From Oribacterium sp. (lineage in GTDB: Bacteria; Bacillota_A; Clostridia; Lachnospirales; Lachnospiraceae), in assembly GCA_004554245.1 (NCBI GenBank), contig SFND01000032.1, positions 1 to 27,478 of the forward strand: a stretch of DNA of 27,478 nt, in the 5' to 3' direction. The notes beneath the pieces are model-generated. The model was not told the DNA's origin, made no database searches, and saw only the letters and a list, made by a program, of their open reading frames with translations. The translations under genes and the position numbers were made by a program. Below, one piece after another: positions 7,589-14,264 of the stretch. Numbering within the stretch: the stretch's first letter is position 1; every line of letters begins with the position of its first letter.

Positions 7589-7638
7589 GATAACAAGAAT
7601 AATGGCACTTGCTATGACTGTTATCAATTTGTTATCAA
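7589..7638. repeat. Candidate integrase arm-type sites (TGTTATC repeats)
   Basis: TGTTATCAA occurs at 7619-7627 and 7630-7638, one helical turn apart, and TGTTATC occurs inverted at 7589-7595. Short repeats at this distance (60-110 bases) from a guaA-type att core match the arrangement of arm sites bound by integrase N-terminal domains. This is inferred from layout only. Confidence 0.4.
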
Positions 7639-7685
7639 AAGACTAATCGAAATCGCTGAAACCCGCATAAACACTGGCTTTTTTA

Positions 7686-7717
7686 AGCAACTCGATTTAT
7701 TCCAATTCGATGGTTCC
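7686..7717. other. Probable attR core at the guaA 3' end
   Basis: The base composition changes at the guaA stop codon. CAACTCGAT (7688-7696) and CAATTCGAT (7703-7711) form a direct repeat that straddles the TTA stop complement. The last guaA codons read Ile-Glu-Leu-Glu instead of the usual Ile-Glu-Trp-Glu, consistent with the element supplying or altering the gene's final bases. The partner site lies outside the window. Confidence 0.5.
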
Positions 7718-9238
7718 AGGCGGTTTGCTCGTAAGATCGTAGAATACGCGGTTTACGCCCTTTACTTCGTTGATGATGCGGTTCATGCACTTCTGGAGTA
7801 CTTCGAACGGGATGTTCGTCACTTCTGCGGTCATGAAATCGTCGGTTTCGACGGCACGCAGTACGACGGCATAGTCGTAGGTACGGAAGTCACCCATGAC
7901 GCCGACGGAGCGGACGTTCGTGAGCGCTGCGAAATACTGGTTGATCTGACGATCGAGACCGGCCTTCGCGATCTCCTCACGGTAGATGGCGTCGGCGTCC
8001 TGTACGATGCGCACCTTCTCCGGGGTGACCTCTCCGATGATACGTACGCCGAGACCTGGGCCTGGGAACGGCTGACGGTATACGAGATACTCCGGCAGTC
8101 CGAGCTCGAGGCCGACACGACGAACCTCGTCCTTGAAGAGGAGGCGTAACGGCTCGATGATCTCCTTGAACTCGACATCCTTTGGCAGGCCACCGACATT
8201 GTGATGCGACTTGATCACAGCACCCTTACCGAGGCCGGACTCTACGACGTCCGGATAGATCGTTCCCTGGCAGAGGAAATCGACGGCACCGATCTTCTTC
8301 GCCTCACGCTCGAAGACACGGATAAACTGCTCACCGATGATCTTCCGCTTCTGCTCCGGCTCGGTCACGCCGGCGAGCTTCTCGAAGTACTCCGGTCCGG
8401 CATTCACACGGATGAAATTGAGGTCATACTGGCCGTTCGGTCCGAAGATGGACTCGACCTCGTCGCCCTCGTTCTTACGAAGCAGACCGTGATCAACGAA
8501 TACACAGGTCAGCTGCTTACCGATGGCCTTTGCCATCAGGGTCGCGGCTACAGAGGAATCGACACCGCCGCTCAGTGCGAGCAGTACCTTACCATCCTTT
8601 ACGGTCTCGCGGATCTCCTGGATCTTATCCTGTACGAAGGTCTCCATCTTCCAGTCGCCTGCGCACTTGCAGACATCATACAGGAAGTTATGGAAGAGCT
8701 TGTGTCCCTCGACGGAGTGCTGTACCTCCGGGTGAAACTGTACGGCGTAGATCTGACGTGCCGGATCTTCCATGCCGGCCACCGGACAGTCTGCGGTATG
8801 GGCGATGATATGGAAGCCCTCCGGTACCTCGGCGATGTAATCCGTGTGGGACATCCACATCGTGGTCTCGTCAGAGATGCCCTGCAGTACGGAATCCTGA
8901 CGATCGACGAGCACCTTCGTGTGTCCATACTCGGAAACCGGTGCGGTCTTTACGACGCCACCGAGCTCATACGCGATCAGCTGTGCACCGTAGCAGATGC
9001 CGAGGATCGGGATTCCCATCGAGAAGATGGCCGGGTCGATATGCTGGGACTCTTCCTTATACACGGACTGCGGTCCGCCGGTAAAGATGATTCCCTTCGG
9101 GTTCAGGGCCTTCAACTGATCGAGGCCCATGGAAGACGGATGCACCTCGGCATAGACACCGAGATCACGAATTCGTCTTGCGATTAGCTGGTTGTACTGT
9201 CCACCGAAGTCCAGTACGACGACGAGTTCTTTTGCCAT
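7697..9238 (-). CDS. guaA: GMP synthase (glutamine-hydrolysing)
   Basis: The 513-residue enzyme converts XMP, ATP and glutamine to GMP, the last step of guanine nucleotide synthesis. The N-terminal class I glutamine amidotransferase domain has Cys82 (GICYGAQ) and the His169/Glu171 pair (FHPEV). The ATP-pyrophosphatase domain has the P-loop SGGVDSS at 223-229, and the C-terminal dimerisation domain ends in PPGTIELE. Length is standard. ATG 9238 follows AAGGAG. The C-terminal Trp normally found in the last four residues is Leu here, at the IME junction. A purine permease lies two genes away. Confidence 0.97.
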   Translation of the reverse strand: MAKELVVVLDFGGQYNQLIARRIRDLGVYAEVHPSSMGLDQLKALNPKGIIFTGGPQSVYKEESQHIDPAIFSMGIPILGICYGAQLIAYELGGVVKTAPVSEYGHTKVLVDRQDSVLQGISDETTMWMSHTDYIAEVPEGFHIIAHTADCPVAGMEDPARQIYAVQFHPEVQHSVEGHKLFHNFLYDVCKCAGDWKMETFVQDKIQEIRETVKDGKVLLALSGGVDSSVAATLMAKAIGKQLTCVFVDHGLLRKNEGDEVESIFGPNGQYDLNFIRVNAGPEYFEKLAGVTEPEQKRKIIGEQFIRVFEREAKKIGAVDFLCQGTIYPDVVESGLGKGAVIKSHHNVGGLPKDVEFKEIIEPLRLLFKDEVRRVGLELGLPEYLVYRQPFPGPGLGVRIIGEVTPEKVRIVQDADAIYREEIAKAGLDRQINQYFAALTNVRSVGVMGDFRTYDYAVVLRAVETDDFMTAEVTNIPFEVLQKCMNRIINEVKGVNRVFYDLTSKPPGTIELE

Positions 9239-9307
9239 AACGCTCCTTTGCTAGCATACATTCTTCTATTTAAAACATCAAAACGGAAGATTTTTTGTCA
9301 TTAAATT

Positions 9308-9336
9308 ATTATATGCGACGCTACTTTCATGCGCAA
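9308..9336 (-). promoter_or_regulatory. Promoter of guaA
   Basis: TTGCGC (9331-9336) and a perfect TATAAT (9308-9313) are 17 bases apart, reading leftwards. The leader is about 65 nt; I see no purine riboswitch core in it. Confidence 0.7.
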
Positions 9337-9351
9337 GATACGAATTATATT

Positions 9352-10746
9352 TTATACAATATGTAGCATCTCGATGAGGAGCAGCCATGCGAGACCATAA
9401 TATGTCACAACGGCCACGAGGTCGTTCACGGTCGTGATCAGCGGACCGGACGCCACCGCCGGGTCTACCTTCACCTTATGGAAGAACAGCGGCACCAGGG
9501 TCCCGACTAGGCTCGAGATGACGATCGCCACGAGCAGGGAAATGCCTACGCATCCGGAGATCAGCATTGCCCTTCCGAAGGTGTAGCCCTTAAACATCGC
9601 GATGTACACGCCGAGACAGATTACCGACAGCACACCGAGCAGGGTGCCGTTGCAGAAGCCGACCTTCATCTCCTTCGCAATCAGATGCCACTTATCCTTC
9701 GCATCGAGGTTCTCGTCCATCAGCACGCGGATCGTCACCGCGAGCGACTGGGTGCCGACGTTACCGGCCATGTCGAGGATCAGTGACTGGAAGCAGATGA
9801 CGATCGGCAGGATCGCCACGACGCCCTCGAAGGCACCGACCACTGAGGATACGACCATGCCGAGGAAGAGCAGGATGACGAGCCACGGCAGACGCTTCTT
9901 CACACTCTCCTGCGTGGTCTCGTTCAGGTCCTCCTCGGAGGAGAGACCTGCCAGCTTTGCGTAGTCCTCACTGATCTCGTCGTCGACCGCCTCGGTGACA
10001 TCCTGCGCCGTGATGATACCGACGATCCGGTGATCCTGGTTCAGCACCGGGAGGGAATCCTCCGCGTAGTCCTTGATCTTCTCGATGCTCTCCGAGATCT
10101 TCTCGTGGTCCATCAGGTACGGATAGGAATCACTGATGAGCGTCTCGAGCGGCACGTTGTCGCGGGCAATGATGAGGTCCTTCAGATTGATGGCGCCGCA
10201 GAAACGCTTGCGGTCATCCACCACATAGATGGTGGAGATATTGTCATTATCACCGGCCTGCTGGATCAGCTCGTGCATCGCCTGGCGGATCGTCAGATTC
10301 CGACGGATGCGGATATAGTTCGTCGTGATGAGACTTCCGATCTCGTCGTCATCGTAGGAATTGATGAGGCGGATCTCGGTTTTCGTCTCGTCGTCGATCA
10401 TCGGACGAAGCTTGACGCGCACGCTCTCGTCGATATCCTCCCAGAGATCGATCGCATCATCCGCGTCCATCTCGTTGATGATCTCCGCGAGCTTCACGAT
10501 CCCGATCTCCTCGATATACTCGGACGGATTATCCAGATAGGAAATAACCTCCGCGAGCCACTCCGCATCGAGCGCCGTATAAAGCAGATTCCGCTCCGCC
10601 CGGTTCAGAAGCTCGAAGCTCTGCGCGATATCGTTCTCATGGTAGCCGCGGAGCTCCTCGCGCATCTCATCCAGGGAGTGCGATGAGCGGACGATGTCTA
10701 CGATCTCCTCCGTAAATACAGGTTCCTTTAAAACTTCCTTCATCAT
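9352..10746 (-). CDS. mgtE: Magnesium transporter MgtE
   Basis: The 464-residue protein is a dimeric Mg2+ channel of the inner membrane. The order of domains is the helical N domain (about 1-135, rich in acidic residues), a CBS pair (about 140-260, with YVVDDRKRFCGAINLKDL and HRIVGIITAQDV), the plug helix, then five membrane helices (about 290-464). The pore region contains the SLILDMAGNVGTQSLA segment, close to the family signature. Acidic residues between the N and CBS domains normally sense cytosolic Mg2+. ATG 10746 lies 7 bases after AGGAGG; the adjacent ATG is an alternative. The long leader upstream suggests transcript-level control as well. Confidence 0.95.
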   Translation of the reverse strand: MMKEVLKEPVFTEEIVDIVRSSHSLDEMREELRGYHENDIAQSFELLNRAERNLLYTALDAEWLAEVISYLDNPSEYIEEIGIVKLAEIINEMDADDAIDLWEDIDESVRVKLRPMIDDETKTEIRLINSYDDDEIGSLITTNYIRIRRNLTIRQAMHELIQQAGDNDNISTIYVVDDRKRFCGAINLKDLIIARDNVPLETLISDSYPYLMDHEKISESIEKIKDYAEDSLPVLNQDHRIVGIITAQDVTEAVDDEISEDYAKLAGLSSEEDLNETTQESVKKRLPWLVILLFLGMVVSSVVGAFEGVVAILPIVICFQSLILDMAGNVGTQSLAVTIRVLMDENLDAKDKWHLIAKEMKVGFCNGTLLGVLSVICLGVYIAMFKGYTFGRAMLISGCVGISLLVAIVISSLVGTLVPLFFHKVKVDPAVASGPLITTVNDLVAVVTYYGLAWLLLIEMLHIV

Positions 10747-10781
10747 GATGAAGCCTCCTTTCTCCCCCGAAAAAAGGGCAC

Positions 10782-10846
10782 AAAAAATCCATCGTCACAA
10801 AAGCTGTGCACAATCAGAAGTTGTGAATTCAGTCATAGCGATGGAT
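10782..10846 (-). terminator. Putative attenuator terminator in the mgtE leader
   Basis: Read leftwards, ATCCATCG and CGATGGAT pair across about 43 bases that themselves contain a TCACAA / TTGTGA pairing, and the stem is followed directly by TTTTTT. It lies between the leader ORF and the mgtE ribosome binding site, so it must be read through for mgtE to be expressed. Confidence 0.6.
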
Positions 10847-10965
10847 GAAGGCTTCTATCCTATATAAAGGCGCATCAATCAATGGATTTTACAGCTGCTC
10901 CGCCTCCGACATACAAAAGGCATACCAGGCTGTTCATCATCAATCAGCGACCGATTCGGTACGAA

Positions 10966-11073
10966 TCACTCAAGACGCCTGCAAAAGAGGCCTAAGTGCT
11001 CTGCGTTCACATAGTATACAAGCCCGAATCCATCATTCTGTGTACTTCGACTTCCACTATCACAACTGTCCAT
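10966..11073 (-). CDS. 35-residue leader ORF upstream of mgtE
   Basis: ATG 11073 follows a very strong AAAGGAGG site 9 bases upstream and opens a 35-codon ORF (starting MDSCDSGS, ending CRRLE) in the mgtE transcript. The ORF ends about 120 bases before the putative terminator. The peptide is acidic and serine rich in its first third, with no membrane segment. I do not recognise a family. Short leader ORFs control mgtA in enterobacteria (MgtL), but there is no sequence likeness to that peptide; a similar role here is a hypothesis. It could alternatively be a small protein in its own right. Confidence 0.5.
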   Translation of the reverse strand: MDSCDSGSRSTQNDGFGLVYYVNAEHLGLFCRRLE

Positions 11074-11109
11074 ATACTTATCCTCCTTTGTTCAGTTTTT
11101 TTCATATTA

Positions 11110-11138
11110 ACTATAACATCAAAAAACCGCCGGGGCAA
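11110..11138 (-). promoter_or_regulatory. Promoter of the mgtE leader, nested in the upstream terminator
   Basis: TTGCCC (11133-11138) and TATAGT (11110-11115) are 17 bases apart, reading leftwards. The -35 box lies in the loop and stem of the permease terminator. This gives a leader of about 355 nt before mgtE. Confidence 0.5.
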
Positions 11139-11152
11139 GCGCCCCCGGCGGT
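11121..11152 (-). terminator. Terminator of the purine permease gene
   Basis: A G+C-rich stem (ACCGCCGGGG / CCCCCGGCGGT) with a short loop is followed, reading leftwards, by TTTTTTG, just after the permease stop codon. Confidence 0.9.
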
Positions 11153-11166
11153 GGTAAAACGAAGGT

Positions 11167-12531
11167 TTACAGCATAGCGTACTTCAGTACGAAGAGGATC
11201 GCCAGTACATACATCAGCGGTGTGACCGACTTGCCCTTTCCGGACAGTACGTGAAGCAGCACGTACGAGATGATACCGAGCGAGATACCCTCGGAGATGG
11301 AATACAGGAACGGCATCGCGAAGATCGCGATGTATGCCGGGATCGCCTCGAGAAGGTCATCCCACTCTACCTTTACGACCTGCTGGATCATCAGGAATCC
11401 GACGATGACCAGTGCCGGCGCTGTCGCGAAGCTCGGGATTGCCAGGAAGATCGGGGAGAAGAACAGTGCAAGCAGGAAGAAGAGACCAGAAACGACCGCG
11501 GTGAGACCGGAACGGCCACCCTCTGCGATACCGGAACTGGACTCAACGAAGGTCGTGATGGTGGAAGTACCGAGGCAGGCACCTACCATGGTACCGATGG
11601 AGTCTGCGAGCAGTGCGCCCTTGATCTCCGGAAGCTTGCCATCCTTATCGAGCATGTCTGCCTTGGAAGCACAGCCGATCAGGGTTCCGAGTGTATCGAA
11701 GATATCGACGAACAGGAAAGCAAACAGTACCGAGAAGAAGTCAAGCGGATGCTCTGCGATGATGGAGAAATCAAACTTGAACAGGGTCGGTGCAATCGAT
11801 GCCGGCATGGAAACGACACCGGACGGGATCAGGCTGTAGAAGCCGGCATCCGGATTCGGTACGTAGATGCCTGCCAGCTGGCAGAGAATACCGAGGATCC
11901 AGGTCACGAAGATACCGATCAGGATGTTACCCTTTACACCCTTGATCACGAGGTAGCCGGTGATGATGATACCGATCAGTGCCAGCAGTACGGTGATACC
12001 CTCTGAGTTAAAGGTACCAGCCTTTACAGACTGTGAAAAGCTGAAGATGGTCACAAGTGTGGCAGAATCCACTGCGATGTGGGCGTTCTGAAGACCGATG
12101 AAGCAGATGAACAGACCGATACCGACGGAAACACCATACTTCAGTGTCTGCGGAATCGCGTTGAAGATCGCCTCACGAACGTTCGTCAGTGACAGAAGGA
12201 TGAAGACGAGACCCTCTGCAAATACAGCGGTCAGCGCAACCTCCCAGGAGTAGCCCATGCCCAGAACGACGGTGTACGCGAAGTACGCATTGAGTCCCAT
12301 ACCTGCTGACAGTACAAACGGAAGGTTTGCGAGAAATGCCATGCAGAACGACGCGATCGCCGAAGCCAATGCTGTCGCCGTGAAGATCGCACCGGAGTCC
12401 ATGCCAGTGGCTCCGAGGATGCTCGGGTTAACGGCCAGAATATAGGCCATGGTCATGAATGTCGTGATACCGGCAATCATCTCGGTACGTACATCCGTAC
12501 CTTTTTCTTTCAGCTTGAAAAACTTTTCCAT
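11167..12531 (-). CDS. pbuG: NCS2-family purine permease (PbuG/AzgA-like)
   Basis: The 454-residue inner membrane protein has about 12-14 hydrophobic segments and the AzgA/PbuG hallmarks: an N-terminal FKLKEKGTDVRTEMIAGITTF, MAYILAVNP, the SAGMGLNAYFAY segment and the FVDIFDTLGTLIG segment with its acidic substrate-site residues. This subgroup imports hypoxanthine, guanine or adenine with protons. The exact base is not decidable by eye. ATG 12531 is chosen because GGAGG lies about 9 bases upstream; an in-frame TTG 87 bases earlier would extend it but has no comparable site. It has its own terminator. Confidence 0.9.
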   Translation of the reverse strand: MEKFFKLKEKGTDVRTEMIAGITTFMTMAYILAVNPSILGATGMDSGAIFTATALASAIASFCMAFLANLPFVLSAGMGLNAYFAYTVVLGMGYSWEVALTAVFAEGLVFILLSLTNVREAIFNAIPQTLKYGVSVGIGLFICFIGLQNAHIAVDSATLVTIFSFSQSVKAGTFNSEGITVLLALIGIIITGYLVIKGVKGNILIGIFVTWILGILCQLAGIYVPNPDAGFYSLIPSGVVSMPASIAPTLFKFDFSIIAEHPLDFFSVLFAFLFVDIFDTLGTLIGCASKADMLDKDGKLPEIKGALLADSIGTMVGACLGTSTITTFVESSSGIAEGGRSGLTAVVSGLFFLLALFFSPIFLAIPSFATAPALVIVGFLMIQQVVKVEWDDLLEAIPAYIAIFAMPFLYSISEGISLGIISYVLLHVLSGKGKSVTPLMYVLAILFVLKYAML

Positions 12532-12690
12532 ACGAAATAGCCTCCTTGTTTTAAACGGCACAGAGCTGATTCTGCGCCATCCACAGGTTACATTTGACCA
12601 GTGCTGGTAGTTTGGCAATTAAAACAGCACTCGTCACCCCCTTAAAAAAGAACAGAATCTAGTTTAACACAGTACGACAGAAAAATGTCA
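12532..12690 (-). promoter_or_regulatory. Structured leader of the purine permease
   Basis: Two hairpins are visible in the leader read leftwards: AGTGCTG / CAGCACT (12600-12606 with 12625-12631) and an 8-bp stem with one G-U pair at 12557-12578 next to the ribosome binding site. A weak promoter (CTGACA about 18-19 bases before TAAACT) lies near 12660-12690. I do not recognise the purine riboswitch core or any other class. There is no T run, so any control would be translational. Confidence 0.35.
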
Positions 12691-12971
12691 GAAATCTGAA
12701 AGCGTTTTCGAATTTTCGCTGCTTTTCGTCGATATAACTCAATTTTATGTGTAGCATCACAGAAATATATGAACTATTCATAATCACATTCAGGCCAACG
12801 GAGATCCAGCAGCTCTGCACGATGCGCTGAAGCCACACGCTGAACTGTTAAATATCTGTGAAATCAACCAGCGGTTTATTTACAAAGCGGATACAATTCG
12901 ATAGAATGTGTTTGAAAGCAAGGAAGTCACTACGGTTTTCCTTTGCTCAACGCACTTTGATAAGTGAATAT
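12691..12971. other. Intergenic region between permease and ssrA
   Basis: The two transcription units diverge here. I see no ORF, repeat or clear RNA structure. An ssrA promoter must lie in the last 50 bases, but only a weak GATAAG (12959-12964) resembles a -10 box. Confidence 0.4.
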
Positions 12972-13314
12972 GGGCTAGTACCGGTTTCGACGGGGATGAT
13001 GCAGCTTTAGAAGCTATCCGAAAGACAGTCGCGTTAAACTTCAAACCTAAATATAAACGCTAACAATAACGAATTAGCATACGCAGCCTAAGTGCTGTGT
13101 GGTCAGCCTCGATGCACTCACACATCGAGAATCTGGCCTCATCTATGTGAGAAACGACGTTAAGAGTTTCTCCTCTTAACGGGTGTATCCAGAGAATACC
13201 GGCCACCAAAGGACGTGCACATCCTTTGATGGTGGGGAATCTTTAAAGTGTACTACGATAGTAGAAGGAGAGGGAATTCATTTTCGGACACGGGTTCGAC
13301 TCCCGTCTGGTCCA
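12972..13314 (+). ncRNA. ssrA: Transfer-messenger RNA (tmRNA)
   Basis: The RNA rescues stalled ribosomes and tags the unfinished protein for degradation. The 5' end GGGCTAG pairs with the 3' CTGGTCC, and the tRNA-like half has the conserved GGTTTCGACGGGG 5' segment and a T-arm ACGGGTTCGACTCCCGT. The tag reading frame gives ANNNELAYAA then TAA (13060-13092), preceded by the tmRNA's own alanine. The acceptor ends in A at 13314 without an encoded CCA, so CCA must be added by the nucleotidyltransferase. Length about 343 nt is normal for the one-piece form. Confidence 0.95.
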
Positions 13315-13323
13315 CTTAATAGT

Positions 13324-13427
13324 GCATATCCGAACTCATCAGAAGGTCAGGATATGCATTTTTATGTTTACATAAAAAGACTCGAGGACACGATTTTTTA
13401 CGATGCGTGTTTTCGAGTCTTTTTTTG
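13324..13427 (+). terminator. Two tandem terminators after ssrA
   Basis: The first hairpin pairs TGCATATC with GATATGCA (13324-13358) and is followed by TTTTTATG. The second pairs AAAGACTCGA-CACG with CGTG-TCGAGTCTTT (13377-13421) and is followed by a long T run. Confidence 0.85.
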
Positions 13428-13567
13428 CTTCCTGAATAAAGCATTCATCCACTCCTCTGTCCGTTATCGAAAGATTTTCTAAGGAGCACTGAACTTTATC
13501 ACGGCACCATGCTATAGCTTCGATGCAAAGTTAATCTGTCTTCTTCTGCTGTCTGCTATAGAAATTT
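13428..13567. other. Intergenic stretch before the chromosomal XRE gene
   Basis: No gene is supported. A perfect 8-base palindrome GCTATAGC lies near 13511-13518, and GCTATAG recurs near 13555; otherwise nothing stands out. Confidence 0.35.
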
Positions 13568-13599
13568 TTGCGGGAACTATACTTCATAGCTATAGTTCC
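13568..13599 (+). promoter_or_regulatory. Promoter with overlapping inverted repeat for the XRE gene
   Basis: TTGCGG (13568-13573) and TATAGT (13591-13596) are 17 bases apart. A perfect inverted repeat GGAACTATA / TATAGTTCC (13573-13581 and 13591-13599) covers the spacer and the -10 box, as an autorepressor operator would. The leader to the ATG is about 90 nt. Confidence 0.5.
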
Positions 13600-13691
13600 A
13601 TACCGCGTAGCAAGTTACTTTATCCGCGCACAGCTTATAGAATTCTGATATAGAGCGTGATGATCGCGCGAAGCAAGGAGTACTGTACGCT

Positions 13692-14213
13692 ATGGCTATG
13701 AAAAAGACTGCACCTCGTGCAAAGCATAAGAAAAATACTGTATATACGGAGGATCCGATCTATAACAACCGGGATTATCACTTCGACTGGGGCATCTTCG
13801 GCCAGACGCTGAAACGGCTTCGCCTCGAAGCGGATCTGACGCAGGATGATCTTTCGGCGATCACCGGTATTCCGAGCGCGATGATCTCGCAGTTTGAAAC
13901 CGCCTATAAAAGCAGGTTTCAGAACACGCCGAAGCACCCGAATCAGGACCAGCTGGTCTGTCTCCTTCGGGCGCTGAAAGTCGATGCCAACACGCTCTTC
14001 GCAGCGAATCTGGCCATGCCGGTCATGTCTGAGCGCGATCGGGCCGTCGAAGTGCTCGTAGAGGGCTTTCGCACCATGCTGAAACGTTCCGAGCTCTATG
14101 CGCATTATGACGAAACACCAGGAAAGGATATGACCGAGAAAATCATGAACAGACGGATCTACTTCGAGCCATGGACCGAGACATCCGTCGCAGAAAAGAA
14201 ACCGAAGAACTGA
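13692..14213 (+). CDS. XRE-family helix-turn-helix regulator (chromosomal)
   Basis: The 173-residue protein has a basic N-terminal tail (MAMKKTAPRAKHKK), then a Cro/CI-type HTH in about residues 34-100 (LKRLRLEADLTQDDLSAITG, MISQFETAYKSR, LVCLLRALKVD). The C-terminal 70 residues contain no recognisable sensor domain. It is unlike the IME regulator, and its base composition matches the backbone. AAGGAG lies 11 bases before ATG 13692; the ATG two codons later is an alternative. An inverted repeat over its promoter suggests autoregulation. Targets are unknown. Confidence 0.75.
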   Translation: MAMKKTAPRAKHKKNTVYTEDPIYNNRDYHFDWGIFGQTLKRLRLEADLTQDDLSAITGIPSAMISQFETAYKSRFQNTPKHPNQDQLVCLLRALKVDANTLFAANLAMPVMSERDRAVEVLVEGFRTMLKRSELYAHYDETPGKDMTEKIMNRRIYFEPWTETSVAEKKPKN

Positions 14214-14221
14214 CTATACAA

Positions 14222-14252
14222 GAGACCGAACGAAACCTCGTCCGGTCTTTTC
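14222..14252 (+). terminator. Terminator between XRE gene and uvrA (convergent)
   Basis: AGACCG-ACGA pairs with TCGT-CGGTCT around an AACC loop and is followed by TTTTC in the rightward direction. In the leftward direction the T run is poor. Confidence 0.7.
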
Positions 14253-14264
14253 ATATACTGCTGA

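Larger units (their letters stand above)
1..7697. mobile_element. Integrative and mobilizable element, right part, inserted at guaA 3' end
   Basis: The stretch carries a tyrosine integrase, an excisionase-like winged helix protein, a MobC-like protein, a RepA-like ATPase, a MobV relaxase, TnpV and an ABC-F cargo gene, all leftward, plus one rightward XRE regulator. Base composition is clearly A+T richer than the backbone starting at guaA. There are no type IV secretion genes in the visible part, so I infer a mobilizable rather than self-transmissible element; such genes could lie left of the window. The right boundary is put at the guaA stop codon because guaA 3' ends are known integration targets (for example Tn5801-type and streptococcal islands). 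The left boundary is outside the window, so the duplicated att site cannot be confirmed here. Confidence 0.85.

Noticed and set aside
7517..8149. 210-residue rightward ORF over the guaA 3' part
   Set aside because: It is a reverse-strand shadow of guaA with unnatural composition; similar long shadows over guaA, mgtE, uvrA and the permease were dropped for the same reason.
9239..9351. Guanine or related riboswitch before guaA
   Set aside because: The leader is only about 65 nt after a clear promoter and has no three-way-junction core.
10747..11110. M-box magnesium riboswitch before mgtE
   Set aside because: I looked for the conserved GGUGAGGCUCC, CGCUGCUGCCC and AUGCCAUACAGUGCUAAAGC segments; only a lone CAGCTG-like word is present and the order does not fit.
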